From contig NZ_PKEK01000079.1 in assembly GCF_002863225.1 (NCBI RefSeq), forward strand, positions 1-64,000: a DNA stretch of 64,000 bases, read 5' to 3'. The translations under genes were made by a program, and so were the position numbers. The notes beneath the pieces were generated by a model, which searched no databases, had not been told where the DNA came from, and was given only the letters and a program-made list of their open reading frames with translations. Positions 9,856 to 21,006 of the stretch are shown one piece after another. Positions within the stretch are counted from its first letter, which is position 1, and every line of letters begins with the position of its first letter. Source of the DNA: Mycobacterium sp. Its GTDB lineage: Bacteria > Actinomycetota > Actinomycetes > Mycobacteriales > Mycobacteriaceae.

Positions 9856-10356
9856 CTAGCTGGCTGCAGGAGCGGTCGAACCGCCCACCGGCATCGCCGG
9901 TATTCCGAGCTTGCGGTGATCCCACGAACGCGTGCGCTGGGCGGCGATGCGCACGGCGACGCGCTTGTTCATCATCATGTCGACGGCGGGCTTCATTTCT
10001 TCCGTGTACGGCCCGGTGTAACGCTCCCAGACGCTGACCCCGACCCGGAAGATCGTGTCCGGGTCGTCGACGATCTCGGCGAGGCCTTCGAAGGAGACAC
10101 CGCGCAGGGTGTCATAGGTGTCGCCGTCTTCGATCATGAAGCTCACGCGGGGATCGCGTTTGAGGTTGACCGCCTTCTGCGACTTGGCTTTGGTCTCGAG
10201 CCAGATCTCACCGTCGACCACGCCGTACCACATCGCGGTCAAGTGCGGCTGTCCGTCAACGCCGATGGTGGCCAGCGTGCCGGTTCGGCTGCTGGTGACG
10301 AAGTCGGTGATTTCGCCCTCGGACATGACGATCTGCGTGCGCTGGTTGGTTCCCAT
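9856..10356 (-). CDS. PPOX-class (split beta-barrel) oxidoreductase
   Basis: A 166-aa protein of the pyridoxamine-phosphate-oxidase-like fold, probably F420- or flavin-binding. The N-terminal segment SEGEITDFVTSSRTGTLATIG is followed by GQPHLTAMWYGVVDGEIWLET, the KSQKAVNLKRDPRVSFMIEDG phosphate-binding strand and a C-terminal KxGIP segment, as in Rv2991, its positional orthologue. Substrate unknown. Lies between the tRNA genes and the IclR regulator and reads opposite to leuC. Confidence 0.75.
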   Translation of the reverse strand: MGTNQRTQIVMSEGEITDFVTSSRTGTLATIGVDGQPHLTAMWYGVVDGEIWLETKAKSQKAVNLKRDPRVSFMIEDGDTYDTLRGVSFEGLAEIVDDPDTIFRVGVSVWERYTGPYTEEMKPAVDMMMNKRVAVRIAAQRTRSWDHRKLGIPAMPVGGSTAPAAS

Positions 10357-10414
10357 GGCGACAGTGTCTCAGGTCACGAATGCCGGCGATGCGCCACCGG
10401 CGATGCGACACGCT

Positions 10415-11116
10415 TCACAGTCGCTTGGTCAATGCGTCGGCGGCCGCCAGCAGGTCGGCGGCCCAGCGTGCGCCCGGTCGGCGGCCCATGCGATCGATCG
10501 GGCCCGACACTGAGATGGCCGCCACCACCGACCCCTGGGAATCACGTACCGGCGCAGACACACTCGCCACGCCCGGTTCGCGCTCGGCGGCACTCTGGGC
10601 CCATCCGCGTCGTCGTACTTCGGCCAGGGTGCGATCGCTGAACTTGGCGTCGGGCAGCACCGCTGCCCGGGTGGAGTCGTCGCCGAAGGCCAGCAACACC
10701 TTGGCGCCGGACCCGGCAGTCATCGGCAACCGGGCGCCGACCAGGACGGTATCGCGCAGCCCTGCAGGAGGTTCCACGGCGGCGATGCATATCCGCGACG
10801 TGCCTTCGCGCCGGTACAGCTGCACGCTCTCGCCGGTGATCTCCCGTAATCGTGGCAGCACGGTCGCGCTGGCGGTCAGCAGTGGGTCACTGACCTGAGC
10901 TGCCAATTCGCTGAGCGCCGGGCCCAACCGCCACCGCCCCTCGCCGTCGCGCGCGAGTAGACGGTGCACTTCCAGGCCCGCGGCCAGCCGGTGGGCTGTG
11001 GCTCTGGGCAGGCCGGTGCGTTCGCACAATTCAGCCAGCCCGCAGGGTGATTCCGCGATCGTCCGCAATACCCCCACGGCTTTGTCGAGAACGCCGATGC
11101 CGCTATCCTGTCTCAC
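10415..11116 (-). CDS. IclR-family regulator, probable leuCD regulator
   Basis: A 233-aa IclR protein: winged helix-turn-helix in the N-terminal ~70 residues ([28 protein letters not shown]) and an effector-binding GAF-like domain after it ([22 protein letters not shown] to [20 protein letters not shown]). It is divergent from leuC with 51 bp between start codons, the layout kept in M. tuberculosis (Rv2989), so control of leuCD and of itself is likely. The GTG start at 11116 lies 6 nt after a TAGTAT -10 on the minus strand, so the mRNA is probably leaderless. Confidence 0.85.
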   Translation of the reverse strand: MRQDSGIGVLDKAVGVLRTIAESPCGLAELCERTGLPRATAHRLAAGLEVHRLLARDGEGRWRLGPALSELAAQVSDPLLTASATVLPRLREITGESVQLYRREGTSRICIAAVEPPAGLRDTVLVGARLPMTAGSGAKVLLAFGDDSTRAAVLPDAKFSDRTLAEVRRRGWAQSAAEREPGVASVSAPVRDSQGSVVAAISVSGPIDRMGRRPGARWAADLLAAADALTKRL

Positions 11117-11147
11117 AGAGAGATACTAACGTCTCGCATAGTGAGAT
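11111..11147. promoter_or_regulatory. divergent iclR/leuC promoter with candidate operator
   Basis: On the minus strand TAGTAT (11128-11123) is the -10 of the IclR gene. On the plus strand CATAGT (11137-11142) is a possible leuC -10. Two short inverted repeats of TCTC and GAGA lie on top of these: 11111-11121 (3-base spacer) and 11132-11146 (7-base spacer, overlapping the leuC -10). They are good candidates for the IclR-type operator. Inferred from symmetry only. Confidence 0.45.
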
Positions 11148-11167
11148 CGACGAATTGGGATGACCTG

Positions 11168-12601
11168 GTGACGAAAAATTCAGCCCACGACACTGCGCGG
11201 CCGCGAACTCTTGCGGAAAAGGTGTGGCACGACCATCTGGTGGCCTCGGGTGGTGACAACGAACCAGATCTGATCTACATCGATCTGCACCTGGTGCACG
11301 AGGTGACCAGCCCCCAGGCGTTCGACGGTCTTCGTCTGGCGGACCGGCCCGTGCGCCGGCCCGATCTCACGCTGGCCACCGAAGACCACAATGTGCCGAC
11401 GATCGACATCGACAAGCCGATCGCCGACCCGGTGTCCCGTACTCAGGTGGAGACGCTGCGGCGCAATTGCGACGAATTCGGGATCCGGCTCTACCCGATG
11501 GGCGACATCGAACAGGGCATCGTGCATGTCGTTGGTCCGCAACTCGGTCTGACCCAGCCCGGAATGACGGTGGTGTGCGGCGACAGCCACACCTCGACGC
11601 ACGGCGCATTCGGCGCAATAGCCATGGGAATCGGGACTTCTGAGGTTGAGCATGTGCTGGCGACTCAGACACTCCCGCTGCGGCCGTTCAAGACCATGGC
11701 AGTCAATGTCGACGGCGAACTGCCTGCGGGTGTGACGGCCAAGGACATCATTCTGACGGTGATCGCCAAGATCGGCACCGGCGGCGGTCAGGGCCACATC
11801 ATCGAATACCGGGGCAGCGCCATCGAATCCCTGTCGATGGAGGCCCGGATGACGATCTGCAACATGAGCATCGAAGCCGGTGCGCGGGCGGGCATGGTGG
11901 CACCGGATGCCACCACTTACGAGTTTCTGCGCGGCCGTCCGCATGCGCCGACCGGCGCCCAGTGGGATGCGGCCCAGGCCTATTGGGACCAGCTGGCCAC
12001 CGACGACGGTGCCGAATTCGACACCGAGGTCTACATCGACGCCGCGTCGTTGACGCCGTTCGTGACGTGGGGGACCAACCCCGGGCAGGGCGTCCCACTG
12101 GGCGCTGCGGTCCCCGACCCCGAGCTGATGACCGACGACAACGAGCGCCAGTCTGCCGAGAAAGCGCTGGCGTACATGGACCTTCGGCCTGGACTTCCGA
12201 TGCGCGAGATCGCCGTCGACACGGTGTTCGTCGGCTCGTGCACCAACGGCCGCATAGAGGATTTGCGCGCGGTCGCCGACATCCTGCGGGACCGAAAGGT
12301 GGCCGACGGCGTGCGGATGCTGATCGTGCCCGGATCGATGCGGGTTCGCGAGGCGGCCGAAAGCGAAGGCCTGGGGGAGATCTTCACAGCCGCGGGGGCT
12401 GAGTGGAGGCAGGCCGGCTGCTCGATGTGTCTGGGCATGAACCCTGACCAGCTCGCGCCGGGGGAGCGCTGCGCCGCAACGTCAAACCGCAACTTCGAAG
12501 GCCGGCAGGGCAAAGGGAGCCGCACGCATCTGGTGTCACCGGCCGTCGCCGCAGCCACCGCGGTCCGCGGAAAGCTCTCCGCGCCCGACGACTTGAACTG
12601 A
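11168..12601 (+). CDS. leuC: 3-isopropylmalate dehydratase, large subunit
   Basis: With LeuD converts 2-isopropylmalate to 3-isopropylmalate (leucine synthesis) using a [4Fe-4S] cluster. Aconitase-family motifs: [26 protein letters not shown] and [13 protein letters not shown]. Cluster cysteines lie in [12 protein letters not shown] and [11 protein letters not shown]. The open frame starts at 11141, but GTG at 11168 (477 aa) fits the family length and leaves the promoter free. leuD follows after 17 bp with GAGAGGGAGA as its ribosome site. Confidence 0.95.
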   Translation: MTKNSAHDTARPRTLAEKVWHDHLVASGGDNEPDLIYIDLHLVHEVTSPQAFDGLRLADRPVRRPDLTLATEDHNVPTIDIDKPIADPVSRTQVETLRRNCDEFGIRLYPMGDIEQGIVHVVGPQLGLTQPGMTVVCGDSHTSTHGAFGAIAMGIGTSEVEHVLATQTLPLRPFKTMAVNVDGELPAGVTAKDIILTVIAKIGTGGGQGHIIEYRGSAIESLSMEARMTICNMSIEAGARAGMVAPDATTYEFLRGRPHAPTGAQWDAAQAYWDQLATDDGAEFDTEVYIDAASLTPFVTWGTNPGQGVPLGAAVPDPELMTDDNERQSAEKALAYMDLRPGLPMREIAVDTVFVGSCTNGRIEDLRAVADILRDRKVADGVRMLIVPGSMRVREAAESEGLGEIFTAAGAEWRQAGCSMCLGMNPDQLAPGERCAATSNRNFEGRQGKGSRTHLVSPAVAAATAVRGKLSAPDDLN

Positions 12602-12618
12602 CGAGAGGGAGACATTCG

Positions 12619-13215
12619 ATGGACGCTTTTCAGACCCATTCCGGAATCGGTGTGCCGCTGCGACGCTCCAATGTCGACACCGACCAGATCATTCCCGCGG
12701 TCTATTTGAAACGAGTCACCCGAACAGGTTTCGACGACGGCTTGTTCGCGGCATGGCGCAACGATCCGTCTTTCATCCTCAATCTCAGCCCATTCGACAA
12801 GGGTTCAGTACTGGTCGCCGGACCGGATTTCGGCACGGGATCCTCTCGCGAGCATGCCGTCTGGGCGCTTATGGACTACGGCTTCCGAGTGGTGATCTCG
12901 TCGCGCTTCGGCGACATTTTTCGCGGCAATGCGGGTAAGTCGGGTCTGTTAGCGGCCGAAGTTGCTCAAGATGATGTCGAACTTCTTTGGAAGCTCATCG
13001 AGAGCAACCCGGGGCTGGAAATCACTGTGAACCTTCAAGATCGGAATGTGTCGGCGGGAACGGTGGTGGTGCCGTTCAACATTGACGATTACACCGCATG
13101 GCGATTGCTCGAAGGTCTCGACGACATAGCCCTTACGCTGCGCAAACGCGATCAGATCGAAGACTTCGAGGCGGCTCGCCCGGACTGGAAGCCAAAGACT
13201 TTGCCGACCGGCTGA
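12619..13215 (+). CDS. leuD: 3-isopropylmalate dehydratase, small subunit
   Basis: The 198-aa swivel-domain partner of LeuC. Conserved features are the N-terminal [21 protein letters not shown] and the [19 protein letters not shown] active-site loop. Start ATG at 12619 with a strong ribosome site. Co-transcribed with leuC. The 200-bp gap to hupB (13216-13415) presumably carries the hupB promoter; I see no certain -10/-35 pair there. Confidence 0.95.
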   Translation: MDAFQTHSGIGVPLRRSNVDTDQIIPAVYLKRVTRTGFDDGLFAAWRNDPSFILNLSPFDKGSVLVAGPDFGTGSSREHAVWALMDYGFRVVISSRFGDIFRGNAGKSGLLAAEVAQDDVELLWKLIESNPGLEITVNLQDRNVSAGTVVVPFNIDDYTAWRLLEGLDDIALTLRKRDQIEDFEAARPDWKPKTLPTG

Positions 13216-13415
13216 CAGTCCGAGGGGCGCCGAAATTGCAGCGCCCCAGGGTCGTATTCGGCCGCTGCGCCACCTCCCAAGGGCGGCAAGCGGATTCCTA
13301 AAAAGTTCGCCAGGAACCATTGAAATTGCGCGTGGCTCTTGGAAATCAGGCACCTGAGGGTTTACCGTGTCCTCTAGTCGGTCCAAACGAGGGCCACTAG
13401 CTTCGGAGGACTTGA

Positions 13416-14066
13416 ATGAACAAAGCAGAGCTCATCGATGTACTCACAGACAAATTGGGCTCAGACCGTCGGCACGCAACCGCGGCCGTCGAGAATGTCG
13501 TCGACACGATTGTGCGCGCCGTGCACAAGGGCGACAGTGTCACCATTACCGGGTTCGGCGTTTTCGAGCAGCGGCGCCGCGCGGCCCGTGTAGCCCGCAA
13601 CCCCCGCACCGGCGAGACGGTGAAGGTGAAGCCGACGTCCGTGCCGGCCTTCCGGCCCGGCGCGCAATTCAAGGCGGTTGTTTCTGGCTCGCAACGTCTC
13701 CCGGCGGAAGGACCAGCAGTGAAGCGTGGAGTTGTCGCAAGTGGTGGCGCTGCCAAGAAGGCGGCCAAGAAAGCGCCCGCCAAGAAGACGGCTGCCAAGA
13801 AGGTAGCGAAGAAGGCTCCGGCCAAGAAGGCAGCCGCGACCAAGCGGACCACCACCGCTGCCAAGAAGGCTCCGGCCAAGAAGGCCGCGACCAAGCGGAC
13901 CACCACCGCTGCCAAGAAGGCTCCGGCCAAGAAGGCCGCGACCAAGCGGACCACCACCGCTGCCAAGAAGGCTCCGGCCAAGAAGGCTGCAACCAAGCGG
14001 ACCACCACCGCTGCCAAGAAGGCTCCGGCCAAAAAGGCGACCACCGCTCGTCGCGGACGTCGCTAA
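13416..14066 (+). CDS. hupB: HU-type nucleoid protein with Lys/Ala-rich tail
   Basis: The N-terminal ~90 residues are a DNA-bending HU domain ([15 protein letters not shown]; signature [22 protein letters not shown]). The C-terminal ~110 residues are a histone-H1-like tail of PAKK and AAKK motifs, the actinobacterial HupB design. The tail includes a 17-residue unit ([17 protein letters not shown]) repeated four times (residues 140-207). GGAGGA ribosome site before the ATG. A long hairpin follows the stop. Tail length in this family varies with repeat number. Confidence 0.96.
   Translation: MNKAELIDVLTDKLGSDRRHATAAVENVVDTIVRAVHKGDSVTITGFGVFEQRRRAARVARNPRTGETVKVKPTSVPAFRPGAQFKAVVSGSQRLPAEGPAVKRGVVASGGAAKKAAKKAPAKKTAAKKVAKKAPAKKAAATKRTTTAAKKAPAKKAATKRTTTAAKKAPAKKAATKRTTTAAKKAPAKKAATKRTTTAAKKAPAKKATTARRGRR
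13833..14036 (+). repeat. 51-bp tandem repeat, 4 copies, inside hupB
   Basis: Four near-identical 51-bp in-frame units encode the 17-residue Lys/Ala/Thr repeat of the HupB tail. The few base changes are mostly silent or conservative. Copy number could vary between strains without a frameshift. Confidence 0.85.
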
Positions 14067-14085
14067 GCGCTGAACGCACCAAACC

Positions 14086-14133
14086 CAGATTCGCCGCGGA
14101 TGCGGCTCTTCGGAGTCGCCCGCGGCGAATCTG
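14086..14133. terminator. bidirectional terminator between hupB and mutT1
   Basis: A perfect 14-bp stem CAGATTCGCCGCGG (14086-14099) with CCGCGGCGAATCTG (14120-14133). The intervening bases form a further inner stem around a TTCG tetraloop. It lies between converging hupB and mutT1 stops. Confidence 0.8.
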
Positions 14134-14137
14134 CGTG

Positions 14138-15076
14138 TCAGGCCTCGACGTTGGACGCCAGCGGGCTACCGATGTGATCGGCCGCCACCAGACGGCCGTC
14201 CACCAGCGACAGCACCCAGGTGCTGCCTTTGCGGTTGCGTGACTTGTCCGGGCGCACTCCGTCGCGGTCGCACCACCACGCGATCAGGTCGGGAATCACC
14301 TTGCCCTGAGTGCAGATAACCGGAATGCGATGAGTTTCGGCGATCTGCAGCACGCGGCGCCGAGCGCGCTTCGGGTTGTCGGCGTATGCCTCTTCGGTCA
14401 GGCTGAGCTCGTTGCCGATGCTCACACCCAGCTCCTCGGCCAGTGGCTCCACGGTCTGGTGGCATCGCAGGCGGTCGGCGGAAAAGACATCGGTGGGGCA
14501 GAACGTCGCCAGCTGGGCGACGAGCGCCTCAGCCTGCGCTCGGCCCTTCTTGTCCAACGGCCGAATCTTGTCGTCGCCGGAGAACCGGGACTTGCTGCCC
14601 GCGGTGCCGTGTCGCACGATCAGAACGGATTGGGTGGCCGGAGGCTGTTTGGCCCACCGCCGCAGGATTTTTCGGTCGTACGGGTAGGACACCTTCTTTA
14701 TCGCGGCGCTGGGCGACAGCCAGATGAGTTCGTCGACTTCGTTGTTGGGGGCGAAACTACCCCCGACGCTGCGGGCCGACCAGTACTGGACTTTCTTCGT
14801 GCGCTGTTCGATCGGATAGCTCACCGTGGCGATCCGGCGTCCGAGTTGGACGTGATGGCCGGTCTCTTCCAGAACTTCGCGCACAGCGGTCACGGGCTCT
14901 GTCTCACCGGGGTCAACTTTGCCTTTGGGCAGGGACCAGTCGTCGTAGCGCGGCCGGTGAATCACCGCGACCTCGGCGACGGATTCGTTCTGACCCGGCC
15001 GCCACAGCACGCCACCGGCGGCAAGAACGGTCTTGCCCGTCGAGCGCCCCGACGAGGATTGAGTCGACACCTGCAC
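14138..15076 (-). CDS. mutT1: MutT1: Nudix hydrolase fused to histidine phosphatase domain
   Basis: A two-domain mycobacterial house-cleaning enzyme (312 aa). The N-terminal Nudix domain has [22 protein letters not shown] (about 51-72). The C-terminal phosphatase domain has the RHG motif in [19 protein letters not shown] (about 150 onward). In mycobacteria it hydrolyses 8-oxo-dGTP, 8-oxo-GTP and diadenosine polyphosphates. It is downstream of ppk on the same strand (63-bp gap), so co-transcription is likely. Confidence 0.92.
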   Translation of the reverse strand: MQVSTQSSSGRSTGKTVLAAGGVLWRPGQNESVAEVAVIHRPRYDDWSLPKGKVDPGETEPVTAVREVLEETGHHVQLGRRIATVSYPIEQRTKKVQYWSARSVGGSFAPNNEVDELIWLSPSAAIKKVSYPYDRKILRRWAKQPPATQSVLIVRHGTAGSKSRFSGDDKIRPLDKKGRAQAEALVAQLATFCPTDVFSADRLRCHQTVEPLAEELGVSIGNELSLTEEAYADNPKRARRRVLQIAETHRIPVICTQGKVIPDLIAWWCDRDGVRPDKSRNRKGSTWVLSLVDGRLVAADHIGSPLASNVEA

Positions 15077-15139
15077 CCCTGCAAATCAATTGGGGCCCGT
15101 TGGGGCCCAGCGGCCAGAAGTCTGCGGTTACCTCGTCGG

Positions 15140-17401
15140 TTAGGGGCTGCGGTGTTCTTCCATCAACGACACCTGATGGTCGCGAACCGACTGGCCGGCG
15201 TGCGGTAGCGCTTTCCACTGACCCTCCGGCTTCAACTCCCAGCAGCGTGTTGCCGGGTCCAGTGCGGACTCGAGGATGTCGTTCAGTCGAGCGGTCAACC
15301 GCGGGTCCTTGACCTGAACCAATACTTCGACACGGCGATCGAGATTGCGGTGCATCATGTCGGCACTACCGATCCAGAATTCGTTGATCGCACGGAAATT
15401 GAAGATTCGCGAGTGCTCCAGATATTGTCCGAGGATCGAGCGCACGGTGATGTTTTCGGAAAAACCCTCGACACCCGGGCGCAGCGCACAGATACCGCGC
15501 ACCACGACTTCGACCCGCACACCGGCCTGCGACGCACGATAAAGCGCATCGATGACCTGCTCGTCGACCAGCGAGTTCATCTTCAGACGGATGTCGCCGT
15601 TGCCGGTTTCCTTGTGCGCCGCGATCTCCCGGTTGACACGTTCGATGATGCCCTTACGGATGCCGTGTGGCGCGACCAACAGATTGCGATACGACACCTT
15701 GCGCGAATAGCCCGTCAATGTGTTGAACAGGTCGGTCAGGTCGGCGCCGATGTCGGGATCGGCCGTCAGCAGGCCGACGTCCTCATACAGCCGGGCGGTC
15801 TTGCTGTTGTAGTTGCCGGTTCCGATGTGGCAGTAGCGCCGAATGGTCGAGCCCTCGCGCCGGACCACCAGACATGTCTTGCAGTGAGTCTTCAGGCCGA
15901 CCAGGCCGTAGGCCACGTGAACACCCGCCTGCTCCAGCGCCCGGGCCCACTTGATGTTGGCTTGCTCGTCGAACCGTGCCTTAATTTCAACCAGTGCCAC
16001 GACCTGCTTGCCGGCGGCTGCTGCCTCGATGAGGGCCCGCACGATTGGTGAGTCACCGGACGTGCGGTACAGAGTCTGCTTGATCGCGAGCACGTTCGGG
16101 TCGGCAGCGGCCAGTTCGATGAACCGCTGCGTGCTCGTCGAGAACGAGTCGTAGGGGTGGTGCACCAACACATCACCCTCGCGCAGAGTCGCGAAGATGC
16201 TCTTCGGTGTCTCGCGGTCGGCGAACGCGGGGCTTGTCGCGGGAACGAAAGCGGGATCCTTCAGCGCCGGCCGGTCGACTCCGTAGATCTGCCACAGTGA
16301 CGAAAGATCAAGCAGTCCAGGCACTTGGATCACGTCGCCGGGGTGCACGTCGAGCTCGCGGAGTAGCAGCTCGAGCATGTGCTCGGTCATGTCGTCGGCG
16401 ACCTCGAGGCGCACCGGGGATCCGAACCGGCGCCGGGCCAGTTCGCGTTCGAGTGCCTGCAGCAGATCCTCGTCGCGGTCCTCGTCGACCTCGAAATCCG
16501 CGTTGCGGGTGATCCGGAAGGCATGGTGCTCAACGATTTCCATGCCGGGGAACAACGCGGTCAAGAAGGCCGCGATCAATTCCTCCATCGGCAGGAAGCG
16601 GACTTCTTTCTTGCCCTGCGACTGCTCGGTGCCCAGTCGATTGTCGAGTTCGACGAAGCGGTCGACGTTGTCGGGAACCTTGACGCGGGCGAAGTGCTGA
16701 CCGTTGTCATCCGGCTGCTTGACCGTGACCGCCAGGTTCAGGCTCAGGCCGCTGACGAACGGGAAGGGGTGCGCAGGATCCACCGCCAACGGAGTCAGCA
16801 CCGGGAACACTTGCTCGGTGAAATAGCTCGAGAGCCGGTCACGCTCGGCCTGATCGAGGTCGGCCCACGTGACGATGTGGATGCCTTCGCTCGCCAGCCC
16901 GGGCTCTACCGAGTTGAGGAACACCTCCGCGTGCCGCGTCGCGATCTTCTGGGTCTGCTCGCCGATCTGGCGAAGCTGTTCTCGAGGGGTCAGTCCGTCC
17001 GCGGAGCGCACCGACAGGCCCATCTCGTCACGTCGTTTGAGGCCGGCGACGCGGACCATGTAGAACTCGTCGAGATTGGAAGCGAAGATCGCCAAGAACT
17101 TTGCCCGCTCCAGCAGCGGCAGCGAAGTGTCTTCGGCGAGCGCGAGAACGCGCGAGTTGAAGTCCAGCCAGCTCAACTCGCGGTTGAGGTAGCGGTCTTC
17201 GGGGAGAGGATTCTCGACTGCTGCCGCGGTGGTGGCAGGCGGGGCTCCCGGGGTCGAGTCGTGGGCCGGCCACGCGGGCGTGTCGCCGGCGACGGTGGCG
17301 TCCGGGGCTTCGATGTCAGTCACCCTTGCGATCATTCCCCATCGGTGGGGGATGCTGCTACCGACCGGCAACGGGACATTTGCCGTTGAGCCGGTGTTCA
17401 C
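15140..17401 (-). CDS. ppk: polyphosphate kinase 1
   Basis: Makes polyphosphate from ATP reversibly. The body (about residues 60-745) matches PPK1: N domain [20 protein letters not shown], head domain, and two catalytic C domains with phospho-accepting and general-acid His regions ([31 protein letters not shown]). The longest frame gives 753 aa from 17401. The start may be the ATG at 17335 or the GTG shortly after it, since the first ~22 residues are not family-like. It lies 7 bp after fbiD on the same strand. A 14-bp palindrome CCGGTGTTCACCGG (17391-17404) lies over the first ATG. Confidence 0.93.
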   Translation of the reverse strand: MNTGSTANVPLPVGSSIPHRWGMIARVTDIEAPDATVAGDTPAWPAHDSTPGAPPATTAAAVENPLPEDRYLNRELSWLDFNSRVLALAEDTSLPLLERAKFLAIFASNLDEFYMVRVAGLKRRDEMGLSVRSADGLTPREQLRQIGEQTQKIATRHAEVFLNSVEPGLASEGIHIVTWADLDQAERDRLSSYFTEQVFPVLTPLAVDPAHPFPFVSGLSLNLAVTVKQPDDNGQHFARVKVPDNVDRFVELDNRLGTEQSQGKKEVRFLPMEELIAAFLTALFPGMEIVEHHAFRITRNADFEVDEDRDEDLLQALERELARRRFGSPVRLEVADDMTEHMLELLLRELDVHPGDVIQVPGLLDLSSLWQIYGVDRPALKDPAFVPATSPAFADRETPKSIFATLREGDVLVHHPYDSFSTSTQRFIELAAADPNVLAIKQTLYRTSGDSPIVRALIEAAAAGKQVVALVEIKARFDEQANIKWARALEQAGVHVAYGLVGLKTHCKTCLVVRREGSTIRRYCHIGTGNYNSKTARLYEDVGLLTADPDIGADLTDLFNTLTGYSRKVSYRNLLVAPHGIRKGIIERVNREIAAHKETGNGDIRLKMNSLVDEQVIDALYRASQAGVRVEVVVRGICALRPGVEGFSENITVRSILGQYLEHSRIFNFRAINEFWIGSADMMHRNLDRRVEVLVQVKDPRLTARLNDILESALDPATRCWELKPEGQWKALPHAGQSVRDHQVSLMEEHRSP

Positions 17402-17407
17402 CGGTCG

Positions 17408-18172
<765 letters not shown>

Positions 18173-18228
18173 CTACCGTGTAGCGCCGGGAGTTAGAGAT
18201 CACTGACCAGACGGGACATTGCCGAACC

Positions 18229-19230
18229 ATGCCCACCACGACAGCAGTAATGGGTTCCGGTGCGTGGGGCACGGCGCTGGCCAAGCTGCTGGCCGACGCC
18301 GGCGGTGAAGTCACCCTGTGGGCACGACGCTCCGACATTGCCGACCAGATCAACGAGACCCGGACCAACCCTGACTACGCACCTGGCGTGCGGTTGCCGG
18401 ACGGCATCCATGCCACCGCCGACCCGGCCGAGGCGCTCAGCGCAGCCACGACGGTGCTGCTGGCAGTTCCCGCGCAGACGATGCGGAGCAATCTGGAGCA
18501 GTGGGCCGGCCTGGTGGCGCGGGGCGCGACCCTGGTCAGCGCGGCCAAGGGCATCGAGCTGGGCACGCTGATGCGGATGAGCCAGGTCATTGTCGCCGCC
18601 ACGGGCGCCGATCCGTCGCAGGTCGCGGTGATCTCGGGGCCGAATCTCGCCAACGAAATCGTCGACCAGCAACCCACGGCCACCGTGATCGCCTGCCCCG
18701 ATTCCGGCCGCGCCGTGGCCCTGCAGCGCATGCTGAACACCGCCTACTTCCGGCCCTACACCAACGCCGACGTGATCGGCACCGAAATCGGCGGCGCCTG
18801 CAAGAACGTGATCGCGCTGGCCTGCGGCATGGCGGCCGGGGTCGGCCTGGGCGAGAACACCGCGGCGGCGATCATCACCCGCGGTCTGGCCGAGATCATG
18901 CGATTCGGGATCGCCGTGGGCGCCAAGGGCGCGACGCTGGCGGGGCTGGCCGGCGTCGGCGATCTGGTCGCCACCTGCACCTCGCCGCGGTCCCGCAACC
19001 GCAGCTTCGGCGAGAGTCTGGGGCGGGGCGAAAGCATGGAGGCAGCCATGCGGGCCCGGGGCGGTCATGTCGTCGAAGGGGTCACCTCTTGCGAGTCGGT
19101 GCTGGCGCTGGCCTCCAGCTACGACGTCGAGATGCCGCTCACCGACGCCGTCCACCGGGTGTGCCACAAGGGGTTGTCGGTGGACCAGGCGGTGGTCGCG
19201 TTGCTGGGGCGCAGCACCAAGCCGGAATGA
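18229..19230 (+). CDS. gpsA: glycerol-3-phosphate dehydrogenase [NAD(P)+]
   Basis: Reduces dihydroxyacetone phosphate to sn-glycerol 3-phosphate for phospholipids. The dinucleotide motif [13 protein letters not shown] lies at residues 7-19. [11 protein letters not shown] and the catalytic-Lys segment [17 protein letters not shown] (near 186-202) are typical. 333 aa, family length. A possible -10 TACCGT is at 18174-18179. Positional orthologue of gpdA2. ddlA follows after 44 bp with its own -10. Confidence 0.93.
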   Translation: MPTTTAVMGSGAWGTALAKLLADAGGEVTLWARRSDIADQINETRTNPDYAPGVRLPDGIHATADPAEALSAATTVLLAVPAQTMRSNLEQWAGLVARGATLVSAAKGIELGTLMRMSQVIVAATGADPSQVAVISGPNLANEIVDQQPTATVIACPDSGRAVALQRMLNTAYFRPYTNADVIGTEIGGACKNVIALACGMAAGVGLGENTAAAIITRGLAEIMRFGIAVGAKGATLAGLAGVGDLVATCTSPRSRNRSFGESLGRGESMEAAMRARGGHVVEGVTSCESVLALASSYDVEMPLTDAVHRVCHKGLSVDQAVVALLGRSTKPE

Positions 19231-19260
19231 GCTCGTAACCAGCACCGCAACGCCAGACGG

Positions 19261-19266
19261 TAGCCT
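19261..19266 (+). promoter_or_regulatory. ddlA -10 element (leaderless)
   Basis: TAGCCT followed by 8 bases and the ddlA GTG at 19275. It suggests a separate leaderless promoter between gpsA and ddlA. Confidence 0.5.
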
Positions 19267-19274
19267 CACACGTT

Positions 19275-20408
19275 GTGAGCGCCCGTTTGCCGTCCAGCAC
19301 TCCCGGTTCGGGGCGTGTCCGGGTCGCCGTCGTCTTCGGCGGACGCAGCAACGAGCACGCGATTTCATGCGTCTCCGCGGGCAGCATTCTGCGCAACCTC
19401 GACCCGGCCAGGTTCGAAGTCGTCGCGGTCGGCATCACCCCGGAAGGTTCGTGGGTGCTGACCGATGGCGATCCCGAAGCGTTGGCCATCGCCAACCGGC
19501 AGCTGCCGAACGTGACGTCGGACTCGGGCACCGAGCTGGCGTTGACCGCGGACCCGCGCCGTGCCGGTCAGCTGGTGTCGCTGGCGCCCGGAGGGGCCGA
19601 GGTGCTGGCATCGGTCGACGTGGTCTTCCCGGTCTTGCACGGGCCGTACGGCGAGGACGGCACCATCCAGGGCCTGCTCGAGCTGGCCGGTGTCCCATAC
19701 GTCGGTGCCGGTGTGCTGGCCAGCGCGGCCGGAATGGACAAAGAGTTCACCAAGAAGCTGCTGGTGGCCGAAGGACTGCCGATCGGCGACTATGCGGTGC
19801 TGCGGCCGTCGGAGTCCTCGTTGCCGGCCGATCAGCTTGACCGACTGGGTCTTCCGGCGTTCGTCAAGCCTGCCCGCGGCGGCTCCTCGATCGGGGTCAG
19901 CCGGGTGGCCGGCCGCGCGGATTTGGCCGGGGCTATCGACCACGCCCGCAAGCACGACCCCAAGGTGATCATCGAGTCGGCGATCGTCGGTCGGGAGCTG
20001 GAATGCGGTGTGCTCGAATTCCCGGATGGCACAGTGCAAGCCAGCACCGTGGGGGAGATTCGTGTGGCTGGGGTCCGCGGACGCGAGGATTCCTTCTACG
20101 ACTTCGCGACGAAGTACCTCGATGACGCCGCCGAGCTCGACGTGCCCGCGAAAATCGATGACGACGTCAGCGATGCGGTGCGCGACTTGGCAATTCGGGC
20201 GTTCAAGGCAATCGACGGCCGGGGTCTGGCGCGGGTGGACTTCTTCCTCACCGAGGACGGACCGGTGATCAACGAGGTCAACACGATGCCGGGCTTCACC
20301 ACGATCTCGATGTATCCGCGGATGTGGGCGGCCAGCGGTGTGGATTATCAGAGTTTGTTGGCCACGATGGTGGACACCGCGTTGTCCCGGGGGACCGGCC
20401 TGGGCTGA
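19275..20408 (+). CDS. ddlA: D-alanine--D-alanine ligase
   Basis: ATP-grasp ligase that makes D-Ala-D-Ala for peptidoglycan; target of D-cycloserine. 377 aa. N-terminal [22 protein letters not shown], the ATP-binding loop [16 protein letters not shown] (near 196-211), and the Mg/active-site end [23 protein letters not shown] start chosen because of the leaderless -10. Its stop directly abuts the stop of the converging DUF3515 gene. Confidence 0.95.
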   Translation: MSARLPSSTPGSGRVRVAVVFGGRSNEHAISCVSAGSILRNLDPARFEVVAVGITPEGSWVLTDGDPEALAIANRQLPNVTSDSGTELALTADPRRAGQLVSLAPGGAEVLASVDVVFPVLHGPYGEDGTIQGLLELAGVPYVGAGVLASAAGMDKEFTKKLLVAEGLPIGDYAVLRPSESSLPADQLDRLGLPAFVKPARGGSSIGVSRVAGRADLAGAIDHARKHDPKVIIESAIVGRELECGVLEFPDGTVQASTVGEIRVAGVRGREDSFYDFATKYLDDAAELDVPAKIDDDVSDAVRDLAIRAFKAIDGRGLARVDFFLTEDGPVINEVNTMPGFTTISMYPRMWAASGVDYQSLLATMVDTALSRGTGLG

Positions 20409-20930
20409 TCAGCCCCTCGACGGGTCGGCCGGGCGGGCCGGCAGGATTCGGTCGACCAGCTCGGAGATCTGCTGGATCGGCGTCGGCCCGGAGCCCTGCG
20501 GCAACGTCAGCGCCACGTAGACCTCCCGATCGACCGCGTACCAGGTGCTGCGCTGGTCCTGGCTGACTTCGAACCACTGCACCCGGTCGACAACTTGAAT
20601 CGGGGATCCGACGACGAAATCCGACGGACGCTCGAGACCACACCGAAGCACGACGGGGTCACCCTTGCCGGCCGGCTGCCACGCCGCGGCGCCGACCGGA
20701 GCCGGCTGGACGACCTGGGCCCGGGTGTAGTCGCCGAGTTGCTGCGGCAGCGCGTCGGTCAGCTTCTGGCAGGAGGAATCGTGCGCATGCGGCGCGGGTA
20801 CGGCGGCGATGACGGCCGGGGCCGTCCGGTGGCGGGTCGCCGCAACGGCCAGAATCACGCCGATCGTGCCGATCGCGATCACCAACGCGGTGATCAGCGC
20901 GGCCCGTGGCGGGCCATCGGAGTCGGCCAT
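20409..20930 (-). CDS. DUF3515 membrane-anchored protein
   Basis: A 173-aa protein with one N-terminal membrane segment (about residues 11-30, ITALVIAIGTIGVILAVAAT) and an exported C-terminal domain. Two Cys (in SCQKLTDALP and VLRCGLERP) could form a disulfide. Matches the Rv2980/DUF3515 family of unknown function. Divergent from thiL and converging on ddlA. Confidence 0.8.
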   Translation of the reverse strand: MADSDGPPRAALITALVIAIGTIGVILAVAATRHRTAPAVIAAVPAPHAHDSSCQKLTDALPQQLGDYTRAQVVQPAPVGAAAWQPAGKGDPVVLRCGLERPSDFVVGSPIQVVDRVQWFEVSQDQRSTWYAVDREVYVALTLPQGSGPTPIQQISELVDRILPARPADPSRG

Positions 20931-21006
20931 TCCCTCACCCTCTGCTCGGTCTCGGCGTTGTAGAACCTACCGTGGTTTCCAGACGGCGATCGGCGAGGAG
21001 GTGGGC

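Noticed and set aside
9734-9925. Minus-strand 63-codon frame containing SPDGIRTHATAVRGRRPRPL
   Set aside because: Well-known false protein produced by translating the antisense of tRNA-Glu.
13397-14044. Minus-strand Ala/Val-rich frame opposite hupB
   Set aside because: Mirror of the Lys/Ala repeat; hupB is certain.
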